DNA of 64,000 nt from Bradyrhizobium diazoefficiens (GCF_018129965.1 NZ_JAFCKW010000003.1:124001-188000); one strand, 5' to 3'. Positions 1-10,219 are shown, numbered from the stretch's first letter. The notes: generated by a model not told the origin, from the sequence alone. Made by a program: numbers and translations.

Positions 1-325
1 TGCTCTCCGGAAACACGTGCACCTCGACCGCGTTCTGGCTTCCATCCGGCCCCGGAACCGTGGTGGCCCCGATGAACGATCCGGTCTTGATGTCGGCCAG
101 CGAGATCTTGACGATGCCGGAGACGCGCAGATCGGAGGCGATGCGAAGCTTGACGTCCTCGCCGCTCCGCGACTTGATCTGCATCGTATCGCCACTGACG
201 CTTTCGATCGTGCCACGCACGCGGGTCGGCACCGGCGCCTTTTGCGCGATGGCGCAATAGGCCGAGAAGCCCACCATCGCGACGGCGAGCAGCGGACGTG
301 TGAAATTGGCGGCTTGAACAGGCAT
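1..325 (-). CDS. secreted protein of unknown function, 3' end beyond window
   Basis: Reads from an ATG at 325 off the left edge, so only about 108 N-terminal residues are visible. Residues 1-28 look like a Sec signal peptide (hydrophobic stretch ending near AIAQ). The mature part begins with a small beta-rich segment (RGTIESVSGDTMQIKSRSG) that resembles the OB-like RNA/metal-binding-type repeats of small periplasmic proteins. I cannot name a family from this part. It is likely periplasmic. It lies downstream of aroE on the same strand with a gap of about 57 bases, so it may be co-transcribed. Confidence 0.6.
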   Translation of the reverse strand, partial: MPVQAANFTRPLLAVAMVGFSAYCAIAQKAPVPTRVRGTIESVSGDTMQIKSRSGEDVKLRIASDLRVSGIVKISLADIKTGSFIGATTVPGPDGSQNAVEVHVFPES

Positions 326-381
326 GGCGGTCTCCGATTGTCCCTCAGGAGAGAGAACTCCAGAGATAGCGGACTATTCGC

Positions 382-1215
382 TCAAGTCTTCGTGAGATCG
401 GCTTCGACCAGCGCGCGCAGCTCGGCCGTGACCTGCGGCCTGCGGCCGAACCAGAGCTCGAAGCCGCGCACCGCCTGGTGCAGCAGCATGCCGAGCCCGT
501 CGGCGGTCTTCAGGCCCCGCGCCTGCGCTGCAGCGAGCAGCGGCGTCACCAGCGGGACGTAGACGAGATCGGCGACCACGGCCGCCTGCGGCAGGCGGGC
601 CAATTCGATGTCGAGCGACGGCTGGCCTTTCATGCCGAGCGAGGTCGTGTTGACGAGAAGTCTTGCGCGCGGCAGCACCTCGTCGATCGCTTCCCACCTC
701 ACGGGATGCACGTTCGGTCCGAACTGGCTTGCCAGCGCCTCGGCCCGCGCGAGGGTGCGGTTGGCAAGATGGATGCGCCGGATGCCGCGTTCACGCAGGC
801 CGAAGATGACAGCGCGCGAGGAGCCGCCGGCGCCGAGCACCAGCGCCTCCTCCGCCTCGTCCCAACCGGGCGCGCAGGCATCGAGATTGTTGATGAAGCC
901 CTCGACGTCGGTGTTGGTGGAGCGGAGCTCGCCGGCTTCGAACCACAGCGTATTGGCAGCGCCCACGGCGCTGGCGCGCGCGTCGGGTGCCGACAGCGCC
1001 AGCACGCTTTCCTTGTGGGGGATGGTGACGTTGGCGCCGACGAAGCCGCGCAGCGACAGCCGCAGCACGAAATCGCGGAGATCATCGGGCGGCACGGCCT
1101 CGATGACATAGCCGCCGGCAATCCCGAGCGTACGCAGCCAGTAGTGATGGATCAGCGGCGAGCGCGAATGCGCGGCCGGCCATCCGATCAAGCAGGCTGC
1201 GGGCGGTTGGGTCAC
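382..1215 (-). CDS. aroE: shikimate dehydrogenase (NADP+)
   Basis: Reduces 3-dehydroshikimate to shikimate in the chorismate pathway; cytoplasmic. The 277 residues match the usual AroE length. Visible motifs are the substrate-binding HSRSP (residues 16-20), the catalytic lysine in NVTIPHK (K68), the catalytic aspartate in NTDVEGF (D103), the dinucleotide-binding GAGGSSRA near 128-135, and the NRT motif (152-154) that sets NADP preference. These make the assignment firm. The next gene upstream on the same strand, a DUF1275 membrane protein, ends about 60 bases before the aroE start. Confidence 0.95.
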   Translation of the reverse strand: MTQPPAACLIGWPAAHSRSPLIHHYWLRTLGIAGGYVIEAVPPDDLRDFVLRLSLRGFVGANVTIPHKESVLALSAPDARASAVGAANTLWFEAGELRSTNTDVEGFINNLDACAPGWDEAEEALVLGAGGSSRAVIFGLRERGIRRIHLANRTLARAEALASQFGPNVHPVRWEAIDEVLPRARLLVNTTSLGMKGQPSLDIELARLPQAAVVADLVYVPLVTPLLAAAQARGLKTADGLGMLLHQAVRGFELWFGRRPQVTAELRALVEADLTKT

Positions 1216-1276
1216 GGGCGATCCTGCGCTTGGGAAGAGTATCGGAGGCGATCCATTTCGTGTCCCGCGGGCTCTG

Positions 1277-1963
1277 TCAAGCGCGCGGGCGCCGCATCGC
1301 TACGGCCACGATTGCGGCCAATGCCAGCGCAGCGCCTGCAGCGAACCAGATCGCGGCGAGGTTGATCCAGGCATAAGCGAGCGCACCGGCCACCGAGCCG
1401 GCCACGAGCGCCGCCCAGAGCAGCAGATTCGGCGCCCAGCTCCAGCGCGGCCCCCCGGTAAGGCTGACCGCGAGGAGCTGGCCGACCTTGACCAGCGCGC
1501 CCGTGACATAGGTGAGGCCGAGGCCCGCGCCGCCGTCGATCTGGAACACGGCATTCTCCAGGCCCATCGCGAGCACGATGGCCGCGATCGCGAGAGATGG
1601 CAGGCCGTAGACATGGCAAAGTCCGGCGCCGGCCAGCAGCGCCGCTTCGATCAGAAGCAGCCAAGGCTGCCGCTCGGTGCCGCCGCCGAGCACGACGAGG
1701 CTGCCGGCCGCGGCTCCAGCGACGAACAGCGCGATCAGGCCGAGCGCATCGGCCGCCTGCCACCACTGGGCTGCCGCAAGGCTGACGCCGAGGCGCGTGG
1801 AATTGCCGCTCATGAACGAGACGAACAGGCCGCCGAGCTGCAGAAAGCCGATCCCGTCGACATAGCCTGCGAGCATGCTGAGCGCACAGGCCAGCGCAAT
1901 ATTGCGACGCGAATCCAGCATTCCAATGCACCACCGCGGTAACGTCACGGCAGTGTCGGCCAA
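1277..1963 (-). CDS. DUF1275 (YoaK) family membrane protein
   Basis: A 228-residue integral membrane protein with about six hydrophobic segments. The N-terminal signature AGYVDGIGFLQLGGLFVSFMS and the following SGNSTRLG are typical of the YoaK/DUF1275 family. Its biochemical role is not known; transport is suspected because of the topology. It precedes aroE on the same strand. Upstream, at about 1997-2098, sits a short AT-richer stretch separating it from the SulP gene. Confidence 0.85.
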   Translation of the reverse strand: MADTAVTLPRWCIGMLDSRRNIALACALSMLAGYVDGIGFLQLGGLFVSFMSGNSTRLGVSLAAAQWWQAADALGLIALFVAGAAAGSLVVLGGGTERQPWLLLIEAALLAGAGLCHVYGLPSLAIAAIVLAMGLENAVFQIDGGAGLGLTYVTGALVKVGQLLAVSLTGGPRWSWAPNLLLWAALVAGSVAGALAYAWINLAAIWFAAGAALALAAIVAVAMRRPRA

Positions 1964-2092
1964 ATCGCCGGGCTTGAGAAGGTGCGCGACTGGAGCTTTT
2001 TCGGTTCTGATTGAATCAGAACCGAAGCTCTAGATTCTTGTTTTGACGCGTTGTCTTCACGCGAACCGGTATCCACTTCGCTCGAAAACGCT

Positions 2093-3889
2093 CTAATTCG
2101 CGGCAGCATCCCCGGCGAGGGAGGCCGCCTCCGCGGTCTGCTTGATGTCGGCGACGGCGCGCTCGATCGTGGCGCGGTAGCGCGCGCGGCGCGGCGTCAC
2201 GCCTTGGGTCAGCAGCGCGCGCCGGACCGCGGGCGAGGCCCCGGTGATGAACAGCTTGATGCCCTGGCGCTGGGCCTTGGCGGCGACGCGGCCGAGCACG
2301 TTGGCCGCCGTCGAATCCAGGAACGGCACCGCGGCGAAATCGACCACGAAGGCCTTGCGCCCGTCGGCGACGCCGTCGAGCACGCTGCCGATCGCCGAGG
2401 CCGCGCCGAAGAAGAACGCGCCGGTGATGCGGTAGACCAGCACGTCGCGATCGACCGCGAGCCCGGGATCGTAGCGCACCCGCTCACCATTGCCGTCATC
2501 GGGGCGATCGGCGGCCACCAGCGGCGAGCGCTCCTCGATGCCCGTCATCTCCGACATGCGGTGGATGAACAGCACCGCGCCGAGCGCGAAGCCGACCAAA
2601 ATGCCTTCGGTGAGGTCGCGGAAGATCGTGAGCAGGAAGGTGGCGAGCAGCACCACGGCGTCGCCCCATGACGAGCGCAGCAGCGTGGCGAATTCGTGCT
2701 TCTCCGCCATGGTCCAGGCGACGACGACGAGGACGGAGGCGAGCGCGGCGAGCGGGATGTAGCTCGCGAGCGGGGCTGCGACCAGCATGAACAGCAGCAG
2801 GAACCCCGAATGCAACATGCCCGCGAGCGGCCCGCGCGCGCCGGCGCGGATGTTGGTGGCAGTCCGCGCGATCAGGCCGGTGACGCAGATGCCGCCGAAC
2901 AGCGCCGAGCCGATATTGGCCGCGCCTTGCGCCACCAGTTCGCAATTGGAGCGGTGACGGCGTCCGGTCATGCCGTCGGCCACCACGGCCGAGAGCAGCG
3001 ATTCGATCGCGGCCAGCAGCGCAAACGCGATCGCATCCGGCAGCACCGCCGTCGCCTTCGCCAGCGAGAACGCCGGCAAGGCCGGCGACGGCAATTCGCG
3101 CGGAATGCCGCCGAAGCGCGAGCCGATGGTCTCGACCGGCAGCGACAGCACGGTAGAGGCAACCGCCGCGAGAACGACCGCGATCAGGATGCCGGGCCAG
3201 GACGGCCGCCAGCGCCGCAAGCCGGCGATGATGGCGATGCTGACGATGGCGACGGCCACGGCGGACGGATTGATGGTGGGCAGGCCTCCGGCCAGCGCGA
3301 CGAGTTTCGGAACGAACTCGCTCGGCTCTTTCCCCGAAAGCGTGATCCCGCCGAGATCGCGAAGCTGGCTGGCGAAGATGATCACGGCGATGCCGGCGGT
3401 GAATCCGACGGTCACCGGATAGGGAATGAACTTGATATAGGTGCCGATGCGCAGGAAGCCGGCGGCCACCAGAAAAAGCCCTGCCATCATCGTGGCGAGG
3501 ATGACACCGTCGACGCCGTGACGGTCGGCGGTCGCCGCGACCAGCACGATGAAGGCGCCGGCTGGTCCGCCGATCTGAAACCGGCTGCCGCCGAGCAGCG
3601 ATGCGATGAAGCCGCCGACGACGGCGGTGTAGAGGCCACGGTCCGGCGTCACGCCCGAGGCGATCGCGATCGCCATCGACAGCGGCAGCGCGACGATCGC
3701 GACCGTGAGGCCCGCGAACACGTCGGCGCGGAAATCGGCAAGGCCATAACCCTCGCGCCACACGGTCACCAGTTTCGGCAGATAGAGTTCGGTAAAGGTC
3801 GGCTGGCGCTGCTGGTTCAGCTTGCCTGCCTGTTCGCCCGTGATGGTCATTTCAGCAAAGTGCTCCGCTGCCACAACGCTCCGATGCAT
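2093..3889 (-). CDS. SulP family inorganic anion transporter with C-terminal STAS domain
   Basis: A 598-residue inner-membrane transporter of the SLC26/SulP family. These move sulfate, bicarbonate or other anions, usually with H+ or Na+. The family signature is near the N-terminus (DVFAGLTVAIVALPLSMA, then GLYTAVVGG). About 10-12 hydrophobic segments follow, then a cytoplasmic STAS domain at about residues 475-575 (AFVVDFAAVPFLDSTAANVL). The substrate cannot be read from sequence. An alternative start, M14 at 3850, is possible; neither ATG has a convincing Shine-Dalgarno. The XRE-type regulator ends about 70 bases upstream on the same strand, so the two are probably one operon. Confidence 0.9.
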   Translation of the reverse strand: MHRSVVAAEHFAEMTITGEQAGKLNQQRQPTFTELYLPKLVTVWREGYGLADFRADVFAGLTVAIVALPLSMAIAIASGVTPDRGLYTAVVGGFIASLLGGSRFQIGGPAGAFIVLVAATADRHGVDGVILATMMAGLFLVAAGFLRIGTYIKFIPYPVTVGFTAGIAVIIFASQLRDLGGITLSGKEPSEFVPKLVALAGGLPTINPSAVAVAIVSIAIIAGLRRWRPSWPGILIAVVLAAVASTVLSLPVETIGSRFGGIPRELPSPALPAFSLAKATAVLPDAIAFALLAAIESLLSAVVADGMTGRRHRSNCELVAQGAANIGSALFGGICVTGLIARTATNIRAGARGPLAGMLHSGFLLLFMLVAAPLASYIPLAALASVLVVVAWTMAEKHEFATLLRSSWGDAVVLLATFLLTIFRDLTEGILVGFALGAVLFIHRMSEMTGIEERSPLVAADRPDDGNGERVRYDPGLAVDRDVLVYRITGAFFFGAASAIGSVLDGVADGRKAFVVDFAAVPFLDSTAANVLGRVAAKAQRQGIKLFITGASPAVRRALLTQGVTPRRARYRATIERAVADIKQTAEAASLAGDAAAN

Positions 3890-3958
3890 CGTGCGGCCGC
3901 GTGCCTCGGCGCGACGGTGCGTTAGTTCAATCTTCGTCCGAGCGTGATCATCGCGGGA

Positions 3959-4231
3959 TCACGCTCCCACCCGGCGCGGTGGCCCCGGCTCTCTCAGCCG
4001 GACGCCGCGTCCGCCGCTTTCGCTGCGCGCCTGTTCGCCGATCAGCTCGACGCCGGCCCGCTCGAACGCCTCGACCACCCGCATCAGGGTCTCGACCACG
4101 CCACGAACATTGCCGGTCGAGGCCTCCATCCGCTGGATGGTCGGCAGCGATACGCCGGCGAGTTCGGCCAGGGTTTTCTGGTCGATGCCGAGCAGCGCGC
4201 GGGCCGCCCGCATCTGGAATGACGTGATCAC
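3959..4231 (-). CDS. XRE-family helix-turn-helix transcriptional regulator
   Basis: A 90-residue small DNA-binding protein. The helix-turn-helix is at about residues 7-60 (MRAARALLGIDQKTLAELAGVS, then PTIQRMEAS). The C-terminal tail is Arg/Pro/Gly-rich. The first codon is GTG; an ATG at 4213 (M7) is the alternative. It is followed on the same strand by the SulP transporter, which suggests it controls that gene. A near-perfect inverted repeat lies 46-72 bases upstream and is a candidate self-operator. Confidence 0.8.
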   Translation of the reverse strand: MITSFQMRAARALLGIDQKTLAELAGVSLPTIQRMEASTGNVRGVVETLMRVVEAFERAGVELIGEQARSESGGRGVRLREPGPPRRVGA

Positions 4232-4276
4232 CTTGGCCCCACGTATCAGCGCTTATAAGTGATATCTGAAGCATGT

Positions 4277-4303
4277 ACAATGATGTAAAATACATCATAT
4301 TGT
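4277..4303. promoter_or_regulatory. inverted repeat upstream of XRE gene, candidate operator
   Basis: ACAATGATGTA and TACATCATATTGT face each other across AAA. The arms are complementary except for two extra bases on the right. The site lies in an unusually AT-rich patch (4250-4305), 46-72 bases upstream of the XRE start codon, where a promoter is expected. XRE regulators commonly bind such dyads. Binding is inferred. Confidence 0.5.
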
Positions 4304-4348
4304 GACGAAGGCAAGTCCTCTCGCCTTCGTTTCTGCAGGAGCCCTTAC

Positions 4349-4570
4349 CGTCACCCCGAGGTGGCCGCTTCTTCAGCGGCCCCGAAGGGCGACGGCCCGG
4401 CTGCAGCAGCAGGGCCGGGCATCCTTCGACGCTCGCCGCGCAGTGCAATTTGCACTGCGCGACTCGCACCTCAGGACGACGGAGTTACAGCTTCGCTCGC
4501 AATGACGCGTGGAGAGCGCAGGCCGTCATCCCACCCTCTCCCCGCAAGAGCGGGGCGACGGGTTGAAGGG
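4349..4570. repeat. composite palindromic intergenic repeats
   Basis: A mosaic of GC-rich inverted repeats fills most of the 358-base gap between the XRE and EF-G-like genes. Outer arms CGTCACCCCGAGG and CCTCAGGACGACGG pair imperfectly. An inner perfect dyad (GCGCAGTGCAA, T, TTGCACTGCGC) spans 4438-4460. A fragment ending GCTCGCAATGACG (about 4493-4506) and a CCCTCTCCCCGC...GCGGGG piece follow. No coding sequence is evident. Confidence 0.75.
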
Positions 4571-4589
4571 GTTGCGCGTCCCTGCCAGC

Positions 4590-6638
4590 TCACGCCGCGT
4601 GCTGATGTGCGGCGATGATCTGGTCGGCGGCGCGGCCCGTGACTTCGGCCATGTGGTCGAACCGGCGGGTGAAGCTGCCCGCACCGGCCGTGGCCGAGCG
4701 CAGTTCGACGATCAATTCGCCGATCTCCGCTTCCGGCATCATGGCGCGGACGCAGTCCCAGCCGCTCCAGCCGTCGCGGGTGTCGAAGCCGAGGATCTGG
4801 CCACGCCGCGCCGACAGGATCGCGTTGATCCTGGCGGTGGCATCGGTCGGGCAGACGATCTCGACCATGTGGATCGGCTCGAGCAGCACCGGCTGGCATT
4901 GCGGCAGGCCTTCGCTCAAGCCGATCCGCGCCGCCGTTCGGAAGGCCAGGTCGGAGGAATCGACGCTGTGATAGGAGCCGTCGGTCAGCGTCACCTGCAC
5001 ATCGGTGACGGGGAAGCCGAGCGGACCGCGCGCCAATCCGTCGACGACGCCCTCCTCGACCGCGCCGATATAGTTGCGCGGCACGGCGCCGCCGACCACC
5101 TTCTCGGTGAATCTGAAGCCGTCGCCGCGCGGCATCGGCCTGATGTCGAGCACCACGTCGCCGAACTGGCCGTGGCCCCCGGACTGTTTCTTGTGGCGTC
5201 CGCGCTGGGTGATCGGCTTGCGGATCGTCTCCTGATAGCCGATCGCGGGCGGATGCGAGGTGAGCTTGATGCCGAAGCGATCGCGGAGCCGCTCGCTGGC
5301 GACGCGCAGATGCATCTCGCCCTGCCCCCACAGCACGGTGTCGTGGGTCTGGGCGTTCTGCACGACGACGAGCGAGGGATCCTCCTCGTGCAGCCTGGCC
5401 AGCGCCTGGCCGAGCTTGACGTCGTCCTTGCGGTCGGTGGCGGCGATCGAGATCGCCAGCACCGGCGACGTCGGCTCCGCGGCGGCCAGCGCATGTGGCG
5501 GGCTCTTACCGGTCGAGACCGTGTCGCCGGTCTTGACGGGATCGAGCTTGGCGAGCGCCACGGTGTCGCCGGCTTCCGCCGTAGCCCGCTTGGTGTCGTA
5601 GGCGCCGTTGACGGCGAGGATGCCGGAGACGCGGCTGATGCCGCTCGCGGAGGATTGCAGCGTGGCACCGTCGTCGAGATGGCCCGTCAGCAGCCGCGTC
5701 AGCGACAGCTTGCCGCCATGCTGGGAATGCAGCGTCTTGAAGACGAACCCGAGCGCGTCCTTGCTGGCGGGCACGCCGAGACGTTTTGCGGTCTCCGCGA
5801 TACCGGGCGCCTCGTGGCGCAGCGCCTTCATCAGGCGCAGCACGCCGTTCTCGCGCGCGGCAGAGCCCAGCAGCACAGGGCAGATCAACCCCTCGCGCAA
5901 TTCGCGGGCAAGATCGTCGAACACGGCATCGCGCGGCGGCTGGATGTCCTCGAGCAACTGCTCCATCAGCCCGTCGTCGTGATCGGCGAGCTTTTCCAGC
6001 ATCGAGAAGCGCGCCTCCTTCTCGCGATCGAGATCGCCGCCTTCGAGCGCGACCACTTCGGAGGCCTTGTGCTCGCGATAGATGAACGCGCGCTCCAGCG
6101 CGAGATCGACGAAGCCCTCGATCAGCTCGTTTTTCCAGATCGGGATCTGGCGCAGCACCAGCGGCACGCGCGAGGCGGGCTGAAGCGTGGCGAGCGTGTC
6201 GCGGATGCGCTTGCTCGCGCGGTCGATCTTGTTGAGGAACAGGAAACGGGGGAGCTTCAGCTCCTCCAGCTCGCGCAGGATGATCTGAAGCTGCGGCAGC
6301 TTCTTCTCGTCGGCCTCGCAGACCACGATGGCGGCGTCGACCGCAGGCAGCGCGGCGCGCATGTCGTGGGCGAATTCGACGGAGCCAGGACAATCGATTA
6401 AGGTGTAACTGTCGCCCATGAAACTCGTGGTGGCGGCCGTCAGCCCGACGGACATCTTGTGATGGCGCGCCTCCGGCGTGGCATCGCCGACGGACGTTCC
6501 GCCATCGACGCTGCCGGCGCGCGGGATTGCGCCCGTCCTCGCGAGGATCGCTTCGAGAAGTGTTGTTTTACCGCTTTGGAAAGGGCCCACCAGCGCAATG
6601 CACCGTGGACCTCGGGGACTTCTGACGTCGTGTCCCAT
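4590..6638 (-). CDS. elongation factor G-like GTPase (EF-G paralog)
   Basis: A 682-residue translational GTPase with EF-G domain order. The P-loop is GPFQSGKT (18-25), G3 is DCPG (82-85) and G4 is NKID (136-139). C-terminal EF-G domains IV-V follow (GGHGQFGDV region, then PRNYIGAVEEG). Two core features differ from canonical EF-G: the switch-I RGIT motif is absent (RHHKMSVG instead), and the residue after DxPG is Ser86 where EF-G has the catalytic histidine. This resembles the EF-G-like/EF-G-II group of uncertain function, so I do not call it fusA. The start at 6638 is chosen for the AAGGAGGCGGCGAA ribosome-binding site; upstream in-frame codons lack one. Confidence 0.88.
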   Translation of the reverse strand: MGHDVRSPRGPRCIALVGPFQSGKTTLLEAILARTGAIPRAGSVDGGTSVGDATPEARHHKMSVGLTAATTSFMGDSYTLIDCPGSVEFAHDMRAALPAVDAAIVVCEADEKKLPQLQIILRELEELKLPRFLFLNKIDRASKRIRDTLATLQPASRVPLVLRQIPIWKNELIEGFVDLALERAFIYREHKASEVVALEGGDLDREKEARFSMLEKLADHDDGLMEQLLEDIQPPRDAVFDDLARELREGLICPVLLGSAARENGVLRLMKALRHEAPGIAETAKRLGVPASKDALGFVFKTLHSQHGGKLSLTRLLTGHLDDGATLQSSASGISRVSGILAVNGAYDTKRATAEAGDTVALAKLDPVKTGDTVSTGKSPPHALAAAEPTSPVLAISIAATDRKDDVKLGQALARLHEEDPSLVVVQNAQTHDTVLWGQGEMHLRVASERLRDRFGIKLTSHPPAIGYQETIRKPITQRGRHKKQSGGHGQFGDVVLDIRPMPRGDGFRFTEKVVGGAVPRNYIGAVEEGVVDGLARGPLGFPVTDVQVTLTDGSYHSVDSSDLAFRTAARIGLSEGLPQCQPVLLEPIHMVEIVCPTDATARINAILSARRGQILGFDTRDGWSGWDCVRAMMPEAEIGELIVELRSATAGAGSFTRRFDHMAEVTGRAADQIIAAHQHAA

Positions 6639-6751
6639 TTCGCCGCCTCCTTGGTTGGAGCTCGGCCCGTGATTGGGTCGGCAAGCCTGGATGCTCTGCC
6701 CGTCCCTCAGATTTGGCAAGCGTCAAAAATCGCTGCGGTGCGTCGTCGGTA

Positions 6752-6782
6752 TTTCACCTCTCCCCGACGGGGAGAGGTGAAA
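6752..6782. repeat. perfect GC-rich hairpin between EF-G-like and DUF992 genes
   Basis: A 14-bp perfect stem (TTTCACCTCTCCCC and its complement) with a GAC loop. There is no T-run on either side, so a classical terminator is not supported. The CCTCTCCCC core recurs in other gaps of this window (around 18.1, 33.4, 45.5 and 58.2 kb), marking it as an intergenic repeat family. Confidence 0.75.
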
Positions 6783-6802
6783 GCAGCGTCTGCCGTCGGA
6801 GC

Positions 6803-7282
6803 TCAGCGGCCCGGACGGAGTTCCAGGCTTTCCAGACCCGCGGCCACGTTGAGGCCGACCTGGCCCTGCACGCTGAGCGGCTGGAGCGCGATCGAGTTGT
6901 TGGAGCCGCCGACCAGCACGTTGCCGCCGAGGCCGACGCCGACCGAGGCGCTGCCCTGCGCACCGGCGTAGTTGCCGGCGAGGTCACCAGGCCCAAGCCT
7001 GTTCACCGGCGCGAACACGCCCCAGGCCAATGCCGTCTCCTGGGTGATCCCGATGTCGAGACCGACCTTGCGGATGGTCGCGACGTAACGGTCATCCGGC
7101 AAACCATCGACCCGCAGCACGCAGCCGAGATTGGTCACGGAACCCACGATGAAGCCGACGCTGGCCCCGCCGCGGCATTCGAGGACGCCGACCTGCACCA
7201 TCCGCGACTGCGCGCTGGCGCCCGCGACGGAAGCAACGAGGCTGGCTGCGGCAAGCCCGGCGAGAAGGAGTGAGCGGCGCAT
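6803..7282 (-). CDS. DUF992 family secreted protein
   Basis: A 159-residue exported protein. Residues 1-24 form a clear signal peptide cleaved after ASA (before QSRMVQVG). The mature protein matches the alphaproteobacterial DUF992 pattern: VGVLECRGG, then VTNLGCVLR with a conserved second cysteine, then RYVATIRKVGLDIG and a glycine-rich C-terminal half. The two cysteines (in LECRGG and LGCVLR) could form a disulfide in the periplasm. Its function is unknown. It is separated from the EF-G-like gene by a palindromic repeat. Confidence 0.85.
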   Translation of the reverse strand: MRRSLLLAGLAAASLVASVAGASAQSRMVQVGVLECRGGASVGFIVGSVTNLGCVLRVDGLPDDRYVATIRKVGLDIGITQETALAWGVFAPVNRLGPGDLAGNYAGAQGSASVGVGLGGNVLVGGSNNSIALQPLSVQGQVGLNVAAGLESLELRPGR

Positions 7283-7390
7283 GAAATATCTCCGGCAATG
7301 AATGTGATGCGAGCATGGGAGCGCACGGTACGAGCCGCGCGGGAGTTCTATGCCACAAGAGTGATGGCGGTGCCAGATTTCGTGAAGCCA

Positions 7391-7417
7391 TAAAAAGGCC
7401 CGCCGAAGCGGGCCTTT
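7391..7417 (-). terminator. rho-independent terminator after aspartate aminotransferase
   Basis: Read on the minus strand, a 10-bp perfect stem (AAAGGCCCGC, loop TTCG, GCGGGCCTTT) runs into TTTTTAT about 22 bases after the stop codon. The stable UUCG tetraloop and the U-tract make this a convincing intrinsic terminator. Confidence 0.85.
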
Positions 7418-7438
7418 CGAAATCCTGTCGCGACAGGC

Positions 7439-8779
<1,341 letters not shown>

Positions 8780-8893
8780 TCAAAGCGCGATTTGCAGCAA
8801 TTTTCTGAAACTTTGCTGCTGGAATCGCTCATATCCCGCAAGACCTGTCCTCGGAGCAATTTTTGCGCGTAGGCCGTCGCCGCATTCGGCTGC

Positions 8894-8979
8894 CGTCATG
8901 CCCGGGCTTGTCCCGGGCATCCACGTTCTTTGTCCAGCGACGCGAGGCGTGGATGGCCGGGACAAGCCCGGCCATGACG
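8894..8979. repeat. CATGCCCGGG-type palindromic repeat, family A
   Basis: A large imperfect dyad: CGTCATGCCCGGGCTTG on the left matches the reverse complement of the right end, GGCCGGGACAAGCCCGGCCATGACG. Copies of the same element occur at about 31.7, 44.8 and 52.8 kb, with a half copy at 43.1 kb. The remaining gap around it (8642-8893 and 8980-9239) holds no gene that I can support; the right part is presumably the GST promoter region. Confidence 0.85.
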
Positions 8980-9239
8980 ATGTGGAAGCATTGACGCTTC
9001 AACGCCAGCAGATCCATCATTCACCAATGCACGACGCAATGCGTTCGCGCGGTGACGCAAGCGTGAACTGAGTTGCATGGCCGCACGGAAATGATCTTCC
9101 GCTGCATTGCAATGCGGTAGGCTTTTCGAGTTTTTCTAGGGGCTGGCCCTTGCAGCGGATTCGCATCGGCATCATTGTTTAGCCGCGTTGCGGGGCAACA
9201 AGCGCCGCGTCTTCCCCGTGTCCCGGAATCGTCTTCAGA

Positions 9240-9890
9240 ATGTACAAGCTCTATTCGATGCAACGCTCCGGCAACAGCTACAAGGTCCGCCTTGCGCTGG
9301 CGCTGTTGAACTTGCCTTACGAAGCGATCGAGGTGGACATTCTGCGCGGTGAGAGCCGCACGCCGGACTTCCTGTCGAAGAATCCGTCAGGCCAGGTGCC
9401 GCTGCTCGAGGTCGGCGACGACCGCTATCTCGCGGAGTCCAACGCCATCCTCTGGTATGTCGCCGTCGGAACGCCGCTCGCTCCGGAAAACCGGATCGAC
9501 CGCGCCGAGGCGCTGCAGTGGATGTTCTTCGAGCAGCACGCGCTCGAGCCGAACATCGGCGCGGCCTATTTCTGGCTGTCGCTGGTCAAGGGCGGCCGCG
9601 ATCTGCAGACCCACGCGCTGGAGGACTGGATGGAGCGCGGCTATGGCGCGCTGCAGGTGATGGAGAACCATCTCAAGACCAACGCCTATTTCGCGGCCCG
9701 CCAGCTCACGGTCGCCGACATCGCGCTGTACGGCTACACCCACCTCGCCGACCGCTGCGACTTCGACCTCTCCCCCTTCCCGGCGATCCGGGAGTGGCTG
9801 AAGCGCGTCGAGGCAGCCCCCGGCTTCGTGACGATGGACTGGCGGCCGGCCGACATCGACGCAACCGCCAGCATCGCGGCGGGGGCCTGA
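9240..9890 (+). CDS. glutathione S-transferase family protein
   Basis: A 216-residue cytoplasmic protein with an N-terminal thioredoxin-like GST domain (about residues 1-78) and an all-helical C-terminal domain. The N-terminus (MYKLYSMQRSGNSYKVRLAL) carries the catalytic-region serines. The NPSGQVPLLE segment has the cis-proline, and LAESNAI has the Glu-Ser pair that binds the glutamyl part of glutathione. The substrate is unknown. It has its own upstream region and no close downstream partner. Confidence 0.9.
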   Translation: MYKLYSMQRSGNSYKVRLALALLNLPYEAIEVDILRGESRTPDFLSKNPSGQVPLLEVGDDRYLAESNAILWYVAVGTPLAPENRIDRAEALQWMFFEQHALEPNIGAAYFWLSLVKGGRDLQTHALEDWMERGYGALQVMENHLKTNAYFAARQLTVADIALYGYTHLADRCDFDLSPFPAIREWLKRVEAAPGFVTMDWRPADIDATASIAAGA

Positions 9891-10042
9891 ACCGCTCCGG
9901 CGCCAGGGATTAGCGGGCGTATCCTCAGCCCCGCCGCATTCCCGCCATTTTCGCGGCTGTCTCCGCCGCAATATTGCCTGTTGAAATTGTGAAGTTATTC
10001 GGCGTCGCGGGTGATTCGTCCGCACGCTGAAGGATTTAGACC

Positions 10043-10219
10043 ATGATTCGGGCCTCCGGTACGGCAGGCTTTCAGGGCCGTCCCGATACCGTCGCATCTT
10101 CCAAGTTAACCCACGCGGTCGCGGCCTCGCTCGCCCTCGCCGCGCTGTCGCTGTGTCTGATCGTCACTCTGACGGTGCTGTCGACCAAGGCGACCATGGC
10201 GATGGGTTTGCCGGTCTGA
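10043..10219 (+). CDS. small single-pass membrane protein, unknown
   Basis: A 58-residue frame with ATG at 10043 preceded by AAGGA. One hydrophobic helix lies at about residues 28-48 (AASLALAALSLCLIVTLTVL). Codon use resembles the neighbours, and a second small membrane frame follows 84 bases later. No family is recognised. It could be spurious, but the start site and transmembrane pattern favour a real gene. Confidence 0.45.
   Translation: MIRASGTAGFQGRPDTVASSKLTHAVAASLALAALSLCLIVTLTVLSTKATMAMGLPV

Noticed and set aside
4509..6401. Long open frame antisense to the EF-G-like gene
   Set aside because: It mirrors a firm gene on the other strand and starts inside an intergenic repeat.
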